DNA of 64,000 nt from Vallitalea guaymasensis. Its GTDB lineage: Bacteria > Bacillota > Clostridia > Lachnospirales > Vallitaleaceae. Below the pieces are notes generated by a model, which had not been told where the DNA came from, ran no database searches, and saw only the letters and a program-made list of their open reading frames with translations. Below, piece by piece: positions 63,199 to 64,000 of the stretch; position 1 is the first letter of the stretch; each line of letters opens with the position of its first letter. A program made the translations under genes and the position numbers. The stretch is taken from positions 62,001-126,000 of the forward strand of contig NZ_CP058561.1 in the NCBI RefSeq assembly GCF_018141425.1. The letters are read 5' to 3'.

Positions 63199-64000
63199 AT
63201 GAAAACTAACAAAAAATCAACGCTATTCAGTTTTGATGGTAAACCATCTTTAAAAGATGTTGCACCATTAGGACTACAGCATGTTGTTGCAATGATCGTA
63301 GGCTGCGTTACCCCAGCCCTTATTGTCGCAAGTGTTGCACAACTTAATCCTAGTGATAAAGTTTTATTAGTTCAAGCTTCATTATTTTTTTCTGGAATAG
63401 CTACATTAATTCAAATTTTCCCTATAGGTGGGGTTATCGGCTCAAGACTACCTATAATTATGGGAGTAAGTTTTGCATATGTACCTACATTAACAGCTAT
63501 AGCTGGTGAATTTAATATAGCTACATTATTTGGTTCACAAATAGCAGGTGGTTTAGTTGCAATATTATTCGGTATTTTTCTTAAAAAACTATCCTATCTG
63601 TTTCCGCCTATTGTTACAGGTACAGTTATACTCTCAATAGGTTTATCTCTTTACCCTGTTGCTATCAAATATATAGCTGGTGGTGCTGGTTCACCTGATT
63701 TTGGTTCTCCTCAGAACTGGATAGTTGCAATGATAACTCTTGGTGTTGTAATATATTTTAATCATTTCACTAAAGGAACTTTAAAACTTGCCTCTATTCT
63801 AATAGGTATGATTGTGGGATATGTAATTTCTATATTCCTGGGAATAGTATCTTTTGATGCTGTTCGGGAAGCAAGCCTATTTCAAGCTCCTAGGTTTATG
63901 CATTTTGGTATCAATTTCAATACTACAGCAATCGTATCTATGGTTATTATGTATGTTGTGAACTCTGTTCAAGCTATCGGTGACTTATCTGCTACAACAG
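63199..64000 (+). CDS. NCS2 family nucleobase (xanthine/uracil) permease, partial
   Basis: 267 codons are visible before the right edge. GLQHVVAMIVGCVTPALIVA is the typical first-helix region and QASLFFSGIATLIQIFPIGG and RLPIIMGVSFAYVP follow the xanthine/uric acid branch of the nucleobase-cation symporter-2 family. GGGAGGG is 7 bases before the ATG. Divergent from the PotB-ade unit, so one regulator could serve both. The family's NxGxx motif would lie near or beyond the window edge. Confidence 0.9.
   Translation, partial: MKTNKKSTLFSFDGKPSLKDVAPLGLQHVVAMIVGCVTPALIVASVAQLNPSDKVLLVQASLFFSGIATLIQIFPIGGVIGSRLPIIMGVSFAYVPTLTAIAGEFNIATLFGSQIAGGLVAILFGIFLKKLSYLFPPIVTGTVILSIGLSLYPVAIKYIAGGAGSPDFGSPQNWIVAMITLGVVIYFNHFTKGTLKLASILIGMIVGYVISIFLGIVSFDAVREASLFQAPRFMHFGINFNTTAIVSMVIMYVVNSVQAIGDLSATT

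Noticed and set aside
1-64000. CRISPR arrays, tRNA or rRNA genes, prophage modules
   Set aside because: No regularly spaced repeats of CRISPR type, no tRNA cloverleaf or rRNA stretch, and no phage structural genes were noticed on reading through; only the single IS element is mobile.

Overview
This is a low-GC, AT-rich chromosomal segment from an anaerobic, probably spore-forming member of the Clostridia. The evidence is the T-box leaders, the GatCAB amidotransferase, Rex, RqcH, PPi-dependent phosphofructokinase, an oxidative half-TCA branch and Gram-positive ribosome binding sites. The gene style resembles Vallitalea or related Lachnospirales, but that is an impression, not a phylogenetic result. 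Almost everything is housekeeping chromosome. The only mobile element is one intact IS256-type insertion sequence.

Layout. 0-0.7 kb: the end of a sugar-type ABC operon (lipoprotein binding protein, cut by the window edge) behind a promoter carrying three copies of a TGCCA-N4-TGGCA operator. 0.7-3.1 kb: a T-box-controlled MetRS-like synthetase with a degenerate KMSKS motif. 3.2-4.6 kb: citrate synthase. 5.1-6.8 kb: rqcH. 6.9-9.3 kb: small lipoproteins, a zinc-ribbon/AAC(3) fusion and a Cys-rich mini-protein. 9.3-14.7 kb: ligA-gatC-gatA-gatB. 14.8-19.7 kb: small unknowns, a YebC-family regulator, a MATE pump and an AEC permease. 19.8-24.5 kb: acpS-nnr-alr-endoA, in the usual Firmicute order but with no antitoxin gene. 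24.6-28.3 kb: rex, a zinc-finger/HTH protein and an ABC-F ATPase. 28.3-32.3 kb: a GntR regulator, isocitrate dehydrogenase and aconitase. Together with the distant citrate synthase these make 2-oxoglutarate, and a shared GTATAC palindrome sits at both the citrate synthase and aconitase promoters.

32.6-36.4 kb is the least conventional region. It holds a group of very small Met/Leu/Gly-rich hydrophobic proteins, three small helical proteins that appear to share one repeated module, and a subtilisin-like protease. Several of these genes have sporulation-type CATA-box promoters. An IS256-family element (36373-37992) lies beside it, with an exact 8-bp target duplication that overlaps the leuS terminator.

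38-40.8 kb: leuS with a T-box reading CUC (Leu). 40.8-47.5 kb: lipoprotein, GNAT, small membrane proteins, a PHP phosphoesterase and an EF-G paralogue. 48-53 kb: an aromatic amino acid operon (hisC-like aminotransferase, DAHP synthase, prephenate dehydrogenase, EPSP synthase) with a structured attenuator-like leader inside it. 53-55.6 kb: an SGNH hydrolase, a 6S RNA on the minus strand and PPi-phosphofructokinase. 55.7-64 kb: a purine-salvage block (adenine deaminase, an MTA/SAH-type deaminase, a PotABCD-like ABC importer and a divergent NCS2 nucleobase permease), with a candidate PurBox pair between the divergent units.
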